Of a stretch of DNA of 7,479 nt, positions 5,674 through 7,479 are shown piece by piece. The position numbers and the translations under genes were made by a program. This DNA comes from JAEUIA01 sp038330085 (GTDB lineage Bacteria > Planctomycetota > UBA1135 > GCA-002686595), in assembly GCA_038330085.1 (NCBI GenBank), contig JBBQNP010000190.1, forward strand, positions 1 to 7,479. Direction: 5' to 3'. The notes beneath the pieces were generated by a model, which was given only the letters and a program-made list of their open reading frames with translations, ran no database searches and had not been told where the DNA came from. Numbering within the stretch: position 1 is the stretch's first letter; every line of letters starts with the position of its first letter.

Positions 5674-5698
5674 TCGAGTCGACTCGACCATGGGTCGA
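5674..5698. other. Overlapping palindromes between dapB and tRNA-Leu
   Basis: A perfect 14-bp palindrome TCGAGTCGACTCGA (5674-5687) overlaps a second dyad TCGACC-ATG-GGTCGA (5684-5698). They fall about 20 bases downstream of the dapB stop. In the minus-strand transcript the two alternative stems could not form together, and no U-tract follows, so a classical intrinsic terminator is not supported. A processing site, operator or weak pause structure is possible. Confidence 0.3.
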
Positions 5699-5716
5699 TC
5701 AAGAGCGCACGTTGGG

Positions 5717-6430
5717 CTAACGCGCGCTCCCCCCGGCGTCGAAGGCCAGCGCGATGCCGCGCCCGACCCCGACCGCGGTGGCCGCATAGCGAAGTCCGAG
5801 CAGGATGCCTGGACCGAAACCCTCGGGCCCGCTCATGTCGTGCCGCAGCGTGTACGTCTCCCCCGCCGCACCGAACACGACGACCTGATGCGCATACAAG
5901 CCGGGCAGTCGCACCGAGTGGATCGGCACTTCCTCCTTCGACCCGCCGCGAGCCGCGCGCATGCGTTCCGCCGTGTCGAGCGCGGTGCCCGAGGGCGCGT
6001 CCTTCTTGCGCTCGTGGTGCATCTCGATGATCTCCGCATGCGCGAACGCGCGCGCGGCTTCGACGGCGGCTCGCTGCAGCAGGCACATGCCGAGCGAGAA
6101 GTTCGGCACGACGAGGCCGCCGATGCCGAGCGCGCGCGCCGCTTCGTCGAGCGCGCGCGTCTCGTCGAGGCCGACGCCGCTCGTGCCGACCAGGGGGCGG
6201 ATGCCGAGCCCGATCATGCGCGCGGCGTGCTCGTAGCCGAGGCCGGCGCGCGTCACGTCGAGCGCGACGTCAGGGCGCGCAGCGCGGAGTGCGGGGTCGA
6301 TCTCGTCGGCGCTCGAGAGGCGCGCGACGAGGGAGAATCCCTGCGCACGCTCGACGAGGTCGCACGCGAACTTCCCCATGCGTCCGCTCGCTCCGACAAC
6401 GGCGACACGCAACTCGGGTGCGGTCTTCAT
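5717..6430 (-). CDS. dapB: 4-hydroxy-tetrahydrodipicolinate reductase
   Basis: DapB reduces the cyclised product of DapA with NAD(P)H in the cytosol, on the lysine/meso-diaminopimelate pathway. The 237-residue protein has all main signatures: the Rossmann nucleotide loop VAVVGASGRMGK (residues 9-20), VGTSG (81-85), VPNFSLGM (108-115), and the catalytic/substrate motif HHERKKDAPSGTA (138-150), with His138/His139, a Lys equivalent to E. coli Lys163, and the diaminopimelate-type SGT. The C-terminus (YTLRHDMSGPEGFGPGILLGLRYA) also fits. It is somewhat shorter than the 250-270 residues usual for the family, with a short linker after the nucleotide fold. The ATG at 6428-6430 overlaps the ddl stop as ATGA, so the two are very likely cotranscribed and translationally coupled. 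Both enzymes feed the peptidoglycan stem peptide. Confidence 0.95.
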   Translation of the reverse strand: MKTAPELRVAVVGASGRMGKFACDLVERAQGFSLVARLSSADEIDPALRAARPDVALDVTRAGLGYEHAARMIGLGIRPLVGTSGVGLDETRALDEAARALGIGGLVVPNFSLGMCLLQRAAVEAARAFAHAEIIEMHHERKKDAPSGTALDTAERMRAARGGSKEEVPIHSVRLPGLYAHQVVVFGAAGETYTLRHDMSGPEGFGPGILLGLRYAATAVGVGRGIALAFDAGGSAR

Positions 6431-7479
6431 CGCACGTCACGTTCCAGCGCCAGGCGCAGGATCTCGAGGCACAGCTCACGGTAGCTCAGGCCCCCTTCTG
6501 CGGCAGCTCGCGGCAAGAGGGATCGCGCCGTCATGCCGGGCAGCGTGTTGAGCTCGAGCACGATCGGTTGCTCTGCCCCGGGTTGCATTGCCACGGGTGG
6601 CATTGCCACCTGTTGCGTTGCCACCTGTTGCGTTGCCGCGTGTTGCGTTGCCGTGGGTTGCCCTGCGCCGAATTGCATCGCCCCGGGCGGCTTTTCCTCG
6701 CTAGTGCAGCGCGGAATCATGAAGTCGACGCGGGCGTAACCTTCGCAGCCGGTCGCACGGAACGCGCGCAGAGCGATCTCGCGAAGGCGCGCACACGTCT
6801 CCGACGAGATCGAGATCGGAGGACAATGTTCTTCGGCGCCGGTCGCGCTGTACTTCTCCTCGTAGTCGAAGAAGCGACCTTGCTTCGGCACGATCTCGAC
6901 CGGAGTGAGCGCGCGCAAGCCGGCGCGCTCGGTCCCGATCACACCGCACGTCGCTTCGACGCCGCGGATGCAGGCCTCGACGACGGCGCGCTCGTCGACG
7001 GCGAGCGCACGCTCGATCGCTGCGGGGACGTCGCGCGGGTCGCGCACCAGGGACGTCGCCACCGACGAGCCGCCGCGGTCGGGCTTGACTGCGACGCCGT
7101 CCGGTCCGAGGTCCGACACGTGTGCGAGGATGCGCTCGCGATCGTTGCGCCACGACTTCGCGTCGACGACGAGACCGCGCGCGACGGCGATGCCGGCTGA
7201 TTGCAGAACGTCGCGCGTCCAGCTCTTGCTCATGCACAACGCCGATGCGCCGACGCCCGAGCCTGTGTGCACGCGACCGGTCGCCCTGAACAAGCCCTGG
7301 ATCGTGCCGTCCTCGCCGGCGCCGCCGTGCAGCGCGAGAAACCACACGGTGTCGCGCGGGACGAGCACCAGCGCTTCCTCCGGAGAGCACGTGCGGCCGC
7401 CGACGACCCAAGCACCGTCGGTCGAGATCTCGACGTCGTGCACGCGCGCGGGACCGAGCCCGTCAGCACGGTCTCTCAG
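6427..7479 (-). CDS. ddl: D-alanine--D-alanine ligase, 5' end beyond window
   Basis: This ATP-grasp enzyme joins two D-Ala residues for the peptidoglycan precursor. 350 residues are visible and the frame stays open to the window edge, so the N-terminal glycine-rich strand lies outside. Visible motifs, counted from the edge: FLALHGGAGEDGTIQGLF (47-64), TGSGVGASALCMSK (72-85), VAVKPDRGGSSV (129-140), PVEIVPK (193-199), FDYEEKY (204-210), GYARVDFMI (247-255) and VLELNTLPGMT (307-317). Asp252, Glu309 and Asn311 match the metal-binding residues. Between Asp252 and Glu309 E. coli DdlB has about 13 residues; here there are 57. The extra stretch is Pro/Gln/Ala/Thr-rich and comes from a 15-bp tandem repeat. 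All catalytic residues on both sides remain, so the enzyme is probably active. A GTG at 7441-7443 could be called as a start but would remove the conserved N-terminal part. Confidence 0.93.
   Translation of the reverse strand: MRDRADGLGPARVHDVEISTDGAWVVGGRTCSPEEALVLVPRDTVWFLALHGGAGEDGTIQGLFRATGRVHTGSGVGASALCMSKSWTRDVLQSAGIAVARGLVVDAKSWRNDRERILAHVSDLGPDGVAVKPDRGGSSVATSLVRDPRDVPAAIERALAVDERAVVEACIRGVEATCGVIGTERAGLRALTPVEIVPKQGRFFDYEEKYSATGAEEHCPPISISSETCARLREIALRAFRATGCEGYARVDFMIPRCTSEEKPPGAMQFGAGQPTATQHAATQQVATQQVAMPPVAMQPGAEQPIVLELNTLPGMTARSLLPRAAAEGGLSYRELCLEILRLALERDVR
6566..6685. repeat. 15-bp tandem repeat inside ddl, 8 units
   Basis: Eight in-frame 15-bp units with plus-strand consensus near TGTTGCGTTGCCACC; three central units (6611-6655) are almost identical and the outer ones have drifted. 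On the coding strand they give a five-residue repeat of the form x-x-A-(T/M)-Q (for example HAATQ, QVATQ, QVAMP, PVAMQ) at residues 265-305 of the visible protein. Because 15 is a multiple of three, copy-number change keeps the reading frame. Confidence 0.92.

Noticed and set aside
5619..5716. Intrinsic terminator after dapB
   Set aside because: Dyads are present but no U-tract follows on the transcript strand.
5457..6086. Minus-strand open frame containing GVAEWQTRWIQNPFPVRESG
   Set aside because: That peptide is the familiar false translation of a tRNA-Leu gene; the rest is a dapB shadow.

Overview
The window is a GC-rich, gene-dense stretch of bacterial chromosome. An outer-membrane-type lipoprotein signal and meso-diaminopimelate/D-Ala-D-Ala cell wall genes point to a bacterium with a diderm-style envelope. 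The gene style (a large unrecognised acidic protein, a GyrI-like lipoprotein, very high GC) would fit Planctomycetota or a deltaproteobacterial or myxobacterial group. That placement is tentative, because no phylogenetic marker is present beyond one tRNA.

Layout, left to right. A plus-strand gene (148-777) encodes a lipoprotein whose mature part looks like a GyrI/AraC-effector-type ligand-binding domain. An AT-rich imperfect palindrome lies upstream of it. Its stop codon runs into seven copies of a 13-bp tandem repeat (776-869), which fill the gap to a convergent minus-strand gene (899-2560) for a 553-residue acidic protein that I do not recognise. A 223-bp divergent intergenic region separates that gene from a plus-strand CvpA-family membrane protein gene (2784-3395).

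An insertion sequence follows (3398-4595). It has a complete minus-strand zinc-ribbon/HTH/DDE-like transposase gene and perfect inverted ends. It sits exactly in the tail-to-tail junction of cvpA and a minus-strand NifU-domain gene. Removing the element and one copy of a GATC duplication restores TGATCA, in which the first three bases are the cvpA stop and the last three, read on the other strand, are the nifU-like stop. Both neighbours therefore keep their stop codons.

The right half is a minus-strand block, read from high to low coordinates: ddl (D-Ala-D-Ala ligase, 5' end outside the window), dapB (dihydrodipicolinate reductase, overlapping ddl by ATGA), tRNA-Leu(CAA) with an encoded CCA, a small histidine-kinase-like protein (H-box plus degenerate ATPase-like part, reminiscent of ChpT), and the NifU-domain protein (overlapping it by GTGA). 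ddl and dapB both serve the peptidoglycan stem peptide: dapB leads to lysine/meso-DAP and ddl makes the terminal D-Ala-D-Ala. The Ddl protein carries an unusual insertion of about 44 residues, largely a 15-bp/5-residue tandem repeat, inside its C-terminal ATP-grasp region between metal and catalytic residues.

The most noteworthy items are the stop-codon-junction insertion of the IS, the repeat expansion inside Ddl, and the tRNA that abuts the kinase-like reading frame with no conventional start codon in between.
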